A DNA stretch of 64,000 bases from Paramecium tetraurelia (Eukaryota; Ciliophora; Oligohymenophorea; Peniculida; Parameciidae): the NCBI RefSeq assembly GCF_000165425.1, contig NW_001799619.1, positions 624,578-688,577 of the forward strand, in the 5' to 3' direction. This document shows positions 11,366-22,412 of the stretch, one piece after another (the stretch's first letter is position 1; every line of letters begins with the position of its first letter). Under the pieces are notes generated by a model. It did no database searches. It was not told the origin of the DNA and was given only the letters and a program-made list of their open reading frames with translations. The translations under genes were made by a program, and so were the position numbers.

Positions 11366-12432
11366 TCATTTTTTCTATTATTACACATAATAGTGATAGT
11401 TCATTCTATTGTATAGAATTGTTTTTCTTAATTCTAAGCCTCTTTTTTGTTCCTCCTTCAAAGAAATCAATGTATTCAAATGGTTCCATCTATCCTTCCA
11501 ATTTCTCTCCTTTATTTACTTCCTATCATATCAATATAATACACCTGAACATAAATGCCCATCTAATTGATTCGATTTCTCTTTGTCTCCTGTATCTCAC
11601 ATAGAAGATCATTCCTAACAACACTGTTACACATTACAAAGTGTAAGTAAAAGGCTCACAGACATTCCAACCCCATTCATCAACCATGTATATTCCATAA
11701 TAAAATGCTCCGATTTATAATAAAGATAAGGCAAATAAGAGTGTTAGCCATCTATAACCAGTCTTTTCAGCCTATCCAATCATCACATCTAATTGTTCTC
11801 TTTACTTGCAAATTTCAGCCTCCAATATATTGATCAAATGTTGCAACTCATATAACTTATCTTTAGTTGGTTATTTCAATATTGATAATCCTTACTCCAT
11901 CACTTAGACTATATCCTTCTCAGTGAGATTCTATTAGATATTGCATGAATTCAAGAACCATGACAATGTATTTGCATGACTTGGATCCATTCCCATGTTG
12001 ACCATCTGAATATATCTCTTTTGTGGAGAATGTTTCAATTAATTTGATTAATTTAGCATCTTGGCTTCACTTAATTGATAGGCAGGTGTCACTGTGAATT
12101 CTTCATCCTAAATCAACAATTTAATGGCCTTGTTTTTTTTGTCATTCAAAATATAATTGAAAAGGTTGCTACTCAAACTCAAGTCTGTCCCATCTAAATA
12201 GAACTCCACTTTTGTTGATTCTTCTAGTTACAATTGCTCTTACAAAGTCAAAAATGAATATTGCGAATGAGCAAAAAACATCTTTGATCCCATTATAAAT
12301 GGAAATGTCAACACTAATAGATCATCCTTAAATGTTATTTAAACATCTATATATATGTATATTTGGCATTAAGATACTTCTTTTAGAAACGATGTGCCAA
12401 TATTGTTATCTATGGTTCAATCCTCTAAACAT
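11366..12432 (-). CDS. MCU: Mitochondrial calcium uniporter (MCU) pore subunit
   Basis: The channel that carries Ca2+ across the inner mitochondrial membrane. The start at 12432 (MFRGLNHRQQYWHIV) is a basic, amphipathic presequence of the mitochondrial-targeting type; a 31-nt intron follows. The N-terminal domain shows the beta-grasp-like LLVLTFPFIMGS and FYLDGTDLSL. A coiled coil (KDKLYELQHLINILEAEI, about 11830-11890) precedes TM1 (WLTLLFALSLLQIGAFYYG). The pore motif WNVCEPFTYT follows (about 11650-11680) and leads into TM2. The family motif is W-D-I/V-M-E-P, so the pore aspartate is asparagine here while the glutamate is kept. The C-terminus depends on a 22-nt intron near 11555 and is less certain. 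Length (about 330 residues) fits the family. Confidence 0.88.
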
Positions 12433-12472
12433 TTTAGCAAACCTTATCATTTATATCTTATTTTTATATAAA

Positions 12473-13827
12473 TCATCTATTCATTAACTATTTAACTACT
12501 ATATCCATCGATGGCCTTTTTGACTCATCCTTGCTTCTCAAATCGTTCACCAATTGTAAGATATTCTTTGGAACATTTCTAGCTGGCAGTTGTTCATTCT
12601 TCATTGCCTTCTGAACAATCTCTTGCATCTCCAAACAATCCCAAGGAATCTCTCTTGCAAAGATCTCCCACAACAAGGTTCCATAAGCAAACAGATCCAC
12701 ACTCTTATCGTAAGCCTATAAAGAATATTTGTTATCTAAACCCTCTTTGCGAATAGTTCTGGAGCCATGTATGTAGGTGTTCCACTAAATTACTGATACC
12801 CTTAATTCAACTCAGACTACCATATCTATACAATATTATTACACTTCTCTTGGTCAAACCGAAATCACATAACTTTACTGTCTGTCCCTAAAGTAGCACA
12901 TTATGTGATTTAATATCTCGATGCACTACTCCTGCTTAATGCATGTATTGAAGCACTCTTGCTACTTGAATTGCAATAGAATATTTAAATTACTCATTTA
13001 TTTGATGACTATTAATTTCAAATATAAATACTTTGTTTTATGCAATAAATGATATAAACTTCCACCTTAAACATATTCAGTGGCAATTACTAAATTTGGT
13101 GGTTTTGTACAACAAGCCATTAATAATACTATATTGGGATGTCTAAGCAATGATAGCATTTCAATCTCGTTGTTGATTTCATCCAATAATTATTATGTAA
13201 TGTTGGGGTTGAATATTTTTTTAATGGCAATCTATAATTCACAATAAGACTTACTTCTGTACCTCTCAAATATCCTCTATGCACAATTGAAAAGCCTCCT
13301 TATGAAATGATTTCATGCACTTCGAATTCATTTGAATCTATCTCTAGCACATGATTAGTATGTTGCAATTCAGATATTTATCTCATGGGTCGATTTTGTG
13401 TTTTAGGTCTTTCCATTACAGCTGGCTACTACTTTTCTTGTTTTGTCTGCTGATTTGAGCCTGGACTTATTTGAAATACCTTTTATAGAATTTAATTCAA
13501 TTGAGGTTAATGGAAATGACCTTACAATGTTTAGAATTTAGGTAATAATGGATTATTGCTTAGATTCAAACTTTATAAGCTCGACATGTTCAATAATTCC
13601 TCTGGCACTTCTTCAATGCAATTGTTGCTTAAATCAATCTCTTCCAAATTTGTTAATCCTGCTATTTTCGATTCAATCGAAGTGATCTTGTTAAAACTTA
13701 GATCCAAATGAGTTAATTTCAATTAATAGATCTCAGGTGGTATGCTGATCATAGATTTGCCAGAAAGATTCAAGCGAGGCTCCCCTGAACGTTTTATTCT
13801 TCGCATAATCAATTAAATATCCTCCAT
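12473..13827 (-). CDS. LRR-containing tyrosine-kinase-like (TKL) protein kinase
   Basis: The start is at 13827 (MEDIQLIMRR). The first 120 residues hold about four leucine-rich repeats (LTHLDLSFNKITSI, LEEIDLSNNCIEEV, LQSLNLSNNPLL). The kinase domain follows. It has a glycine-loop-like GGFSIVHRGYL, the ATP lysine in AIKKIF just after a 23-nt intron, LLRHPNIVLLMACC, the catalytic loop VVHRDIKSHNVLL (about 12905-12940), DFG in KLCDFGLTK (about 12852-12875), and the activation segment GTPTYMAPELF. The C-lobe ends with KRPSMDIVVK, and the stop is TGA 12475-12473. All catalytic residues are present. The HRDIKSxN and PSM patterns are typical of TKL kinases. The role is intracellular Ser/Thr signalling, substrate unknown. 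Confidence 0.93.
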
Positions 13828-13843
13828 AATTTTATAATAATAT

Positions 13844-16477
13844 TCAAAATATTTCCTTTATTGAGCTAGTCATGAACTTAAAGTCATTGTTAAAATCAGA
13901 ATGCATTAGTATTTTTATCATCTTATTCCAATAATCAGAGTGTCCATTAACTATTTCTGTGAAATCACAGTTTACCACTTATTTATACCCTAAATATATG
14001 GGCTTTAATCCTAAAATTATGCTAAATCATTATAAATACCACAAGGAGAGTCAAAGACCTTTGCTATTTATAATACATATTTCAAGATTTAATCATTTTT
14101 TGAATAAGTGTTATAAATTCTTCCAGCCACTGCGTTCCATCTTCTCTTTTGTAACTTGAAAATATCAGCCACTCCTCCCATTATCATTATTTCATTAATA
14201 AATTATTATTTTTTTTTTTCATACAGTTTATCTAATTCTTTTATGCATTCCAAAACAATTACACTACCTAATGAATGACAAATTATGTTAATTTATCTAT
14301 TTCCAAATAGTTTGTATTCAGCAATTAAATATGCCAAATATTTTCCAACTCTTTCAGCTTCCTTGCTAGCCTTCTCATATGGATTTTAAGTAAGAAATGA
14401 CACTGCACTCAATGCTACTCCGACGGCATTAAATTTCGAAAATATTTGAGGTACCAAATTTTAAGCCACAGTAGAAAAGAATTCTTTTGTTTCGCTGCAA
14501 TTCCAATGTAATCCAATTACAGTACCAGAACAGGAATGTAATAAATCAACCCATTAAGAAGATTTATCCTCATCTCCACTCAGGAATCCAGAGATACATA
14601 GTGTTATCACATTCGAGTTATTTTCTTTATTTGAAAGTAATTGAAAGTACATTTGTGATGGAGGTGTCATGAAGGCCTCAGATTCTTCTGATTTATTCTT
14701 TTTTTTATTGTGATCGTCCATAAGTTTTGTTTTAATTTCCTCAAAATGTTTTTAAATTATGGAATATTGAATTTCCTTCTATGTTTTTGCATTATTTCCA
14801 TTTTTTCCTGAAACTATCATTTTTAAGTATTCATATTTTTTGTAAAATTCAAAATTAATTTAGGTTTAATTTTAAACTTGACCAAATAGCGAAACATTAG
14901 TTTATGTACCATACAAATCAATCGAGAAAGGCAACTACATCACATCATCTAATTATTCAATTTTGTTATTTTCTAATCTATTTTCAATTTCATTTAGTAT
15001 TTGAAATTAGATTTTATCAGTCACTTTTTCACATAATTTCATCAATATATTATTAAAATATTGATATTTTCCATTATTTAATTATCTTAATATGAGGGAG
15101 AAGGCATTTCTTTTGGCAGGTTCATAGTCACCAAATATTAATTTATTATCCCGAATTGTTATACCTGCTAGAATTATATAGATTTAACAAATAATTTGTA
15201 TATTTGTATCTTCATCTACTTCAGTATTCCACCATTACAATGCCTTTTCACATCTTTATTTATTATGGTTTTTGAAATTTGCAAGGACATTAACCGAAAA
15301 TTGCTGGTTGTAAAATATTTGACTCTTTGATTAACTTACATTAAGATTAAAACCTGATAAAGTATCCAAAAGTTTCAATGCTTCATCAGCTTCACCACTG
15401 GATTAAATCCAATCAATCGAGTATATTATGTATTATAAATTTGAATTGAGATTTTATTCAGTAATACCTTGAATAAACTGATTATTATGAAAATATGTTA
15501 GGAAATTGAGCTCCACTAAAGATTAATATTCTTTATGCCTTTCTTCCTAATTGAAATTTAAATAAGGAGCAAAACTGTTTTATACTGTTGAGACATAATT
15601 TCTTCTTAATTTTTAACAATATTTATGACTAAATAATGCATAATTTAATACATAATTGCATTTGTCAAAGCATACCCATAGTTTTGCTAAATGTGTTCTT
15701 AAAAACTAGCCAATTAAATTTGGTATTGATTTTCTATTAATTTTTTAGAATCTAAAATTGAAATATTTTGAGATTTAATTTAACTACATATAGTTTGAAG
15801 TTAAACATCTACATCATGCAATTCTTTAAAATACTACCTTATTTTTTGCTTCAACTTAATATAAGAATCTTTTTATGTTGCCTTTGCTCTTTTATTTACT
15901 TTTTGATAAACCTTACTTTATATCTCTGCAAATGAAACAATATATTCTTCCAAGATCTACTGCTTCTAGAATTACCCTTTGAAATATTCTAACAAGATTA
16001 GTGATACTTCATCAATTGCTTGGTTCAGCCATTTTGTCTTATCTAGAATTCCTGACTATTCATAAAATATTCCAGATTTGTCACCTATGATTGTCTATAG
16101 TTCTATTTAACAGCATCCGATAGCTTCACTAAAAAAATGTTGCCCTATCAATTATGAATTGAATTGCTTATCAAAATTGTACTTTTCTAAAAATTTATCC
16201 ATTTGTTTGTAATGCTCAGTTCTAAATTGGTTTAATATTATGAATCCACATACTTTAAAATTCTAGATTTTCTCTTATTATTTTCTAATTAAGGATCACC
16301 TTAATATATTGATGAGTAAACTGTTGGGTCATCTATTTAAAAATCCTTTGCATTTTGCACCTCCATATATTCAGGGTAAAACTTATTAGCCATCGTTTAG
16401 AAAATGTTTAGAGCACCTACAACTGTGTTAAAATAAGTAGTGAGATTTTTAGGAATGACTTTGGATGCCTCTTCCAT
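13844..16477 (-). CDS. DUF726/TMCO4-family alpha/beta-hydrolase-like protein
   Basis: A long protein (about 850 residues) starting at 16477 (MEEASKVIPKNLTTYF). The C-terminal third matches the DUF726 (TMCO4) family: SGTVIGLHWNC, then NPYEKASKEAERVGKYLA and the nucleophile-elbow line INIICHSLGSVIVLECIKEL (about 14250-14300), where the serine is the expected nucleophile. Next come WNAVAGRIYNTYSKND and VNCDFTEIVNGHSDYW with the conserved HSDY. DUF726 proteins usually have GFSLG at the elbow; this one has CHSLG. The large N-terminal region (14700-16477) is helical, with no clear domain. Exon boundaries there are only partly resolved. The family is membrane-associated in other eukaryotes, and its substrate is unknown. 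Confidence 0.8.
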
Positions 16478-16528
16478 ATACTATTACATATTTTAAAAAA
16501 ATAATGGTAATTATTGCTATTAAATGAA

Positions 16529-17560
16529 TCAATGTTTTCCACCTTATGCTACTAATTTTTGGAATTCGTCATAAAACACTAACACCAAAGATGAACCAAC
16601 AGATCTCCAAATGTTTGATAGATTTCCTTTAAAGAATCCTGTTGGGCCTTCTTTTGCTATGATTTTTGCAAAACAGTCTATAGTTCCCTAAATATTTAAT
16701 ATGCATATTACTGAGTATTGAACTTAAGTTTTTTGTCCAGCTTGCATCATCAATCTTCTTCTAACGGTATCAAGAGGATATGAAATTGTTTCAGATGTTG
16801 ATACTACAAATTAAGCAAAGAAGAATCTGGCTAAAATAGAAGAATTTCTTTAAGCAGCATCATCTCCCCAAATGGCTCTTTTACCAGCATCATAACCACT
16901 AAAATGATAATAAATTTAGATTTACCCAAAGTATAAAGCTCTATAAACAAAAATACCAATGACTGAGATGCCAAATCCTTAATAGATACCAGTGATGCCA
17001 TCGGTTTTGACAATTTAACCCATACAGTCCACCAATCCTTTGAATTGTCTTTCGTTTGCTGCCTTTCCGATATCTGCTGCCAATCTTGTTCTACTGAAAT
17101 CGAGTGGATACACAATCAATAAACCGATACTTCCTGCAATACCACCACTTAACAATGAACCAGCAAAGAATCTAATTACTTGTATTTAATACCTGGCAGG
17201 TCTTTTTTTGGGATCAACACCAGCTAAGAATTATCTATTAAGAGCATCCTTCACAGAAAAATTAATGGCCTATGTTGGGAAGTATCTGATAACATTGGCC
17301 AAATTTCCTCTCCAAAATGAAAGAACACCCTCCTCTACAAACACTCGCTTGAAACAATCCAAAATTCCTAATCATAGTCTAAATATCTAATTACCATCAT
17401 ATGGTCTAGCAAGTAATTTAGGATTAGTGTGCTATGTCTAGAGCAACAATTTCACTCTTTCAATTGGGGCTGCAATTGTTTTTGCCAAAGCTCCAGAAAC
17501 ACCACCTGCTAAAAAGTCATATAAGAAATTTGATGATCCACTTGATGATGAGTGTGCCAT
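16529..17560 (-). CDS. AAC: Mitochondrial ADP/ATP carrier
   Basis: The inner-membrane exchanger of cytosolic ADP for matrix ATP. The start is at 17560 ([16 protein letters not shown]), followed by [20 protein letters not shown] with the PxE/D-x-R carrier signature. A further carrier repeat contains [16 protein letters not shown] (about 17060-17115). The third repeat has [13 protein letters not shown] (about 16744-16770), the nucleotide-carrier signature, which is RRRMMMQ in most eukaryotes and here RRRLMMQ. The stop is TGA 16531-16529. Length near 310 residues fits a six-helix mitochondrial carrier. Several short introns interrupt it, including one or two around 17390 and 16870. Confidence 0.95.
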
Positions 17561-18846
17561 TTTTAATTAATTTATTGTATGCAATAAAAATCAAAAGATT
17601 TAAATTACAATAATTATAATATCACTATAATTAATATATCACATTAATTATAATATCATCATAATAAACCTAATAGATACCTATTTATTCGATGTGCTGC
17701 CATTTAAATTATTTATAAATTAATTTTTATTTATAAAAATTCCTATACATTCTCAAGAATATTTCTATTAAAATCAATTTTCAACTCATATCAGAATAAT
17801 ATGAATTATCAATGCAAAATCCAATTTTATTTGGATTTGAATTATATATCAATTAATAATGAATTTTTACACATTATAACAATATTTTTATAATCTTTAG
17901 CTCTAGTAATATTAAGGGAAATATATATAAGTATCTAGTAGATTCATCATCTTATTTTAAAGGAGTGAATAATCATGACCTTTTCTAGTTTATCAAATCG
18001 ACATTCTTTGAAATTATGTTCATCTATTCAGCCCAGTCTAATTCAACATTTCCTATTGTATTTATTAAAATTTATCTCGACTTTCTGCTAATCTCATTAT
18101 TTTTATTTTTATTTAAAATAAGGGTATTAATTTATGCTAATTGAGGATATTTCATAATGGTTATCTTAAACTTTTAACATTTATACAAAATAAGGGTTTT
18201 TTCTACAAACATTGAGGTCATAAAATTAAAAGTAATTCATATATTTTGTGCTGGCTTAAATTTTATACTAATTATGATTAAAGAGTTGAATAGTTTTAAT
18301 GAATGTGGATGGGGTTTGCATAATTCAAGAACTAGTAAATTTGATGACCTTCCTATTTTATTTTGAAAATTCAATCCCAATTAATTTAGTTATGAATTTA
18401 ATGATTCAACATATATATTTCCTTATTCTCTTATTGTAAATATTAATCATAATTAGATTAATGAGAATTTTTATATATTATTTTCTTAATTCATCATTTA
18501 GATATTAATCGCTTTTCTTAGGTACATTCTTTATTCCCATTTCTATAAGTTGATCTAGTTTAACGTTGTCTATAGAAAGAATTTAAAAATAGTGAAAGTA
18601 AATTATTAAATTTAATGAATAATTTATTTTATAAAATTAGAGTTTGATATATATATTTATGTAATTCTAAAACTCCAAAGATTATTTGAAGTATTAATGA
18701 TTATATAAATCTACTCATAGTTAACAAAGACAACTAAAATTCCATAAAATTAATATCAACAACTAATATTAAATTCCACAAAAATACAAAAGAAGGACTT
18801 ATAATAAAATAAATGTAGAGATAAACATGAAAATTGATGGAAAAAT
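17561..18846. other. 1.29-kb gene-poor AT-rich region with small repeats
   Basis: No frame with coding character was found on either strand. Notable structure: a 14-nt direct repeat (TAATTATAATATCA at 17611-17624 and 17645-17658) within a palindromic AT stretch; an 11-nt repeat AAAATAAGGGT near 18115 and 18187, each followed about 20 nt later by TTGAGG; and the 15-mer TAAAGGAGTGAATAA at 17958-17972, which recurs at 19608-19622. It could be an unusually long intergenic spacer, a decayed gene or noncoding RNA template. Confidence 0.5.
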
Positions 18847-19272
18847 TCATATTGATGAAATAATCTGTTTACATTTTTATTTTTTCATATAAGAGTCTAT
18901 GCATTAATCGAGTATGCCTTTCTTAGGTGGAGAGTATTATTAAGTTCTAGCTATTTTATTCATCATATTTTAATTCCATTGTTTTATTTTCAAAATATAT
19001 TCATCACTATTTAAAGAACAAGAGGATCCACTTTGCTTCTACGCAAACAATTTTAAAGGCGACTATATTTTGCCAGAAGTATGTTTTTTTTCTGCACTTA
19101 AAGTAGACTATTTTTAGTTTTTATAAAGAATTTTAGGTTGATTTTAGGCCCTTATGTTAGATTAGATAGACTTGCTTTTAGGAGCCTTATTTGCTATAGC
19201 TTCGAAAAATTCAGTTTCATCGAATTAAGTGCCGCCCTTAATTCCTTTATAAGTGCTTGGATCATATAACAT
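18847..19272 (-). CDS. Small Lys/Ser-rich protein of unknown function
   Basis: One frame of about 141 codons from ATG 19272-19270 (MLYDPSTYKGIKGGTQ) to TGA 18849-18847, with no intron needed. The composition is coding-like: an acidic N-terminal DETEFFEAIANK, then basic and Ser/Gln-rich sequence ending KKQKCKQIISSI. There is no signal peptide or membrane segment, and the family is not recognised. It is flanked on both sides by gene-poor DNA. Confidence 0.6.
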
Positions 19273-19727
19273 TCAGTTATATAATAATAAAAATTTTAAT
19301 TTTTATGAATTATTGAAATTCAACATAAATTATTTGCAATTAATAAAATTTCTTTGCTAAGAATAAAGAAAAATCAGTAAAAAATGAGTTTGATTATATT
19401 CACTAATCCTTTAATTCTTCATCATTTTTAATAAATTAATTTAGAATTTTATATGAAAATAATAATAAATATTAACCTATAAAGTAAAAAGAGTAATTTT
19501 TAAAGAACTACTTATGTATCATATTAAGAAAGTGAAAAGAAAAATTCTAATCCTTTTCTATTTAATAAATTTATCACATGAATTAAAAATCAATTAAATT
19601 CAACTAATAAAGGAGTGAATAAATAATATGATGATGGCACTTATCATACCTAGGATAATAGATAGAGAAAATAAATATTTTCATAGCAAAATGATAAATA
19701 TTAGACGAAATGAAATACTTAATTTAT
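19273..19727. other. 455-nt intergenic AT-rich stretch
   Basis: No coding frame was recognised. It contains the second copy (19608-19622) of the 15-mer TAAAGGAGTGAATAA found at 17958-17972. Otherwise only AT-rich sequence is seen. Confidence 0.4.
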
Positions 19728-20680
19728 TCATGCTTTATATAATAGATTTGTTTAGTTTCTTTTTGTAGTTCTGGAAGAATAGTAATTTGTTTCAACTGAG
19801 AATGAGACTTTTTTTTGTTTAATATTGGTATGAGTTGATTTAATTGAATAATTTCTTTTTAAATCTTAAATATTTTGACTATTTTTTAAAATGCTTTTCA
19901 CACTATGTTCTTTACTAGTATTACTAGAAACTTATTCTCTAAAATGATCACTAAATTAAGCATCCTGCGAATCAGAGTTACGAGGATTGATATGTTGACT
20001 TCCGAAACTAGCTAAAATGCTCTTCTCCTCATCCTTAATAGTTTGGATAGGTTTAAGCTTTTCTTTGGGTGGAGTTTTTTATTTTTAAGAATTGATTGTC
20101 TAACTCACTTACGAATTATAGGTCACTGTATCATTATCTTTTTTAGGTGCAAATTATGAATATTGTCTTGGTAAGTATGTTTTAGATGGAGTATTTTGCA
20201 TATTTTGGAAATCCTATGAATTTTAGAATGAGATAGACTGATTAAAATGTGCACTGTTGAAATCAGCAGACTCCTGTTTGCATTCCTAAAATGACTAGGA
20301 TTGTTATTGCTATTGTTATTGAATAAGCATGTCCAACTATTCTTTTTCTTCTAATTATCTAGGTAATCATGTATAAACTACATCTATTTTATTCGATATC
20401 TTACTTCCTCTTCAATATCCTTCATAAATCTATTAACTCTTGTTTACACTACTATCTCTGTTATCTTTCTTTATTAAATAAAGCTAGGTAATTGCTAGCT
20501 GTTTTCAAGACTGTTCTCATCAGCAATTACATTATCCTCTAAATCTGTTCTACTCTTTTCATAAGTTACTATGCCTTTTTTTAATGCAGATTTTGTTCTT
20601 TAAATCACTTTACAATCATCCTCTGATTCAAGGTTTGATTGCACATATTTTGAAGAATAACAGCTATTACAGGAACCCAT
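19728..20680 (-). CDS. N-terminally lipidated protein (MGSCNSC) of unknown function
   Basis: The start is at 20680. The protein begins MGSCNSCYSSKY, a textbook N-myristoylation glycine with two nearby cysteines for palmitoylation, so a membrane-surface location is expected. The rest is hydrophilic, with a basic/coiled middle (RFMKDIEEEVRYRIKQ), a short Asn run, and a Ser/Thr-rich C-terminus (KQKKVSFSVETNYYSSRT) ending at TGA 19730-19728. One or two frame changes around 20270-20340 mark unresolved introns. No catalytic domain is visible; a scaffold or adaptor role is inference. Confidence 0.65.
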
Positions 20681-21148
20681 TTATTAAATGAATATTTATT
20701 ATACATTAAAATAATATCTAAATTACAATTTAATAAATAAATGAGAAATCTTTATTTTGATATCTTAATGAAATAGTTAATTTATTTCATACATAGGACA
20801 ATAATAAAGTCATCAATCATAATATTAATGTAAAACAACTTTATTTAAAAGCGTTTTCGTTAGTTTAATTCATTTATTCTGCTCAATAACATTAACATTT
20901 TTGTTAATTCAATTTTTTACCTTTTATAATATTATATTATATAAGATCTACATTAGACTTGATGGTTCCTTTTCTCTATTAATCAACAATCAATTAATAG
21001 TATCTGTTTATTTAGAATCCTTTATCTATCATTAACAAATGTTCAAAAAGGAAAAAGAAATAATAACATACAGTTTTATTTGCTAATTAAGAAATTAAAG
21101 TTTTAATTATATAAAGATAGTAGTATATAATTAGTGATTTAATTTAAA
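20681..21148. other. 468-nt intergenic AT-rich stretch
   Basis: Between two minus-strand genes. No coding frame, RNA gene or repeat of note was seen; it should hold the promoter of the lipidated-protein gene and the 3' flank of the amidohydrolase-like gene. Confidence 0.4.
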
Positions 21149-22373
21149 TCATTTCAATATTTAACTCCCTTTTCTATTTTGAATTGAAATTATTTGATTT
21201 TCTTAATTTAGAATAATTTCCCCTAAAATTATAGTTTTATAAGTACCTCTAATAAACACTGAATCGACTGAACCTAAAAATAATCTGTTTTTAAAAATGT
21301 GTTTATCAATAGAAAAAGTAAATGTGTGGTTTATCTTTTCGAAATTTAATTTCCATGCTTTAAAGGGATCAAACACAACTAAATCTGCTAACTTTCCTTC
21401 TTCTATACATCCCCTGTCTTTCAGATTTAAATATTGAGCTGGTCCTGAAGATACAAGTTATTATAATTAAATAAGTTTTAACAACATTCTTTTATAAGTT
21501 GAACTAGTTGTCTCTTTATTGTAAAATGCTTTTTTAATGATATTTGGATCTTGATTCTTTTTACAAAATAACAAAGTCCATACGGCTTGGAAAGTGCAAC
21601 CAATACTACACAATCCGCTGACGGCTTTTCTAAAATCTCCTTACTCTTCAAACTTATATAAACCATTCACATATAGATGTGAACTTGATATACTACTAAT
21701 CCAATTATTTTATGATATGCCCTTTTAGAGTAATTATTTATTGTATTTTTATCGAATTGGAGGATCAGATTTGAATTTAGTGATTCCATCCCCAATGTCA
21801 TCACTATCTAATAAAAGATAAGGATATCCAACATCACTAAATATTTAGTTATTGATCAGTTCTTTTATTTCCACCAAAGAAAACGAAGAAGAAAACCCAT
21901 TTAGAATAATGTTACATTTAAATTATTGCCTGATCATCTTTTTCACTTTTTAAAGTGCAAATTTTTCCCAGGTAGCAGGTCGAAATGCTAAAAAACATAA
22001 GTAATCTCTATTGAATCTATTATTATTATTCTAATTTTAACGAGGTCTTGATTCTGAAAAATTGAATAAAACCATATCTCCAGAACCATGTTTGCCATTT
22101 GAATTCTGTTCAACTTAGTGCAAAACTAGTGCAAATCCTGTTTTTGATTATCTTCTTTGTAGTAGTCCTTAAGCAGTCTAAGCCCTTGATCTTAATCTGC
22201 AATCAGATCTGAAGGATAGACTTTCTGGTGAAGATATATCTGAGGATTATATAGACATTTGAGGACTGTGTTTAGGATTAGATTCTTATTAATTAGTTGA
22301 ATCTTTTTTTGATCCTAAAGGGGATGATTCTTGATCTTGAGTGGAGACTTTTTATTCTAATTTGAATGAAGGA

Positions 22374-22412
<39 letters not shown>

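Noticed and set aside
16831-17115. 94-codon minus-strand ORF under the standard code
   Set aside because: Off-frame within the ADP/ATP carrier; the true frame reads [15 protein letters not shown] with carrier signatures.
18331-18420. Possible C/D-box snoRNA (TGATGA at about 18344)
   Set aside because: The box C consensus is only partial and no D box or closing stem could be paired.
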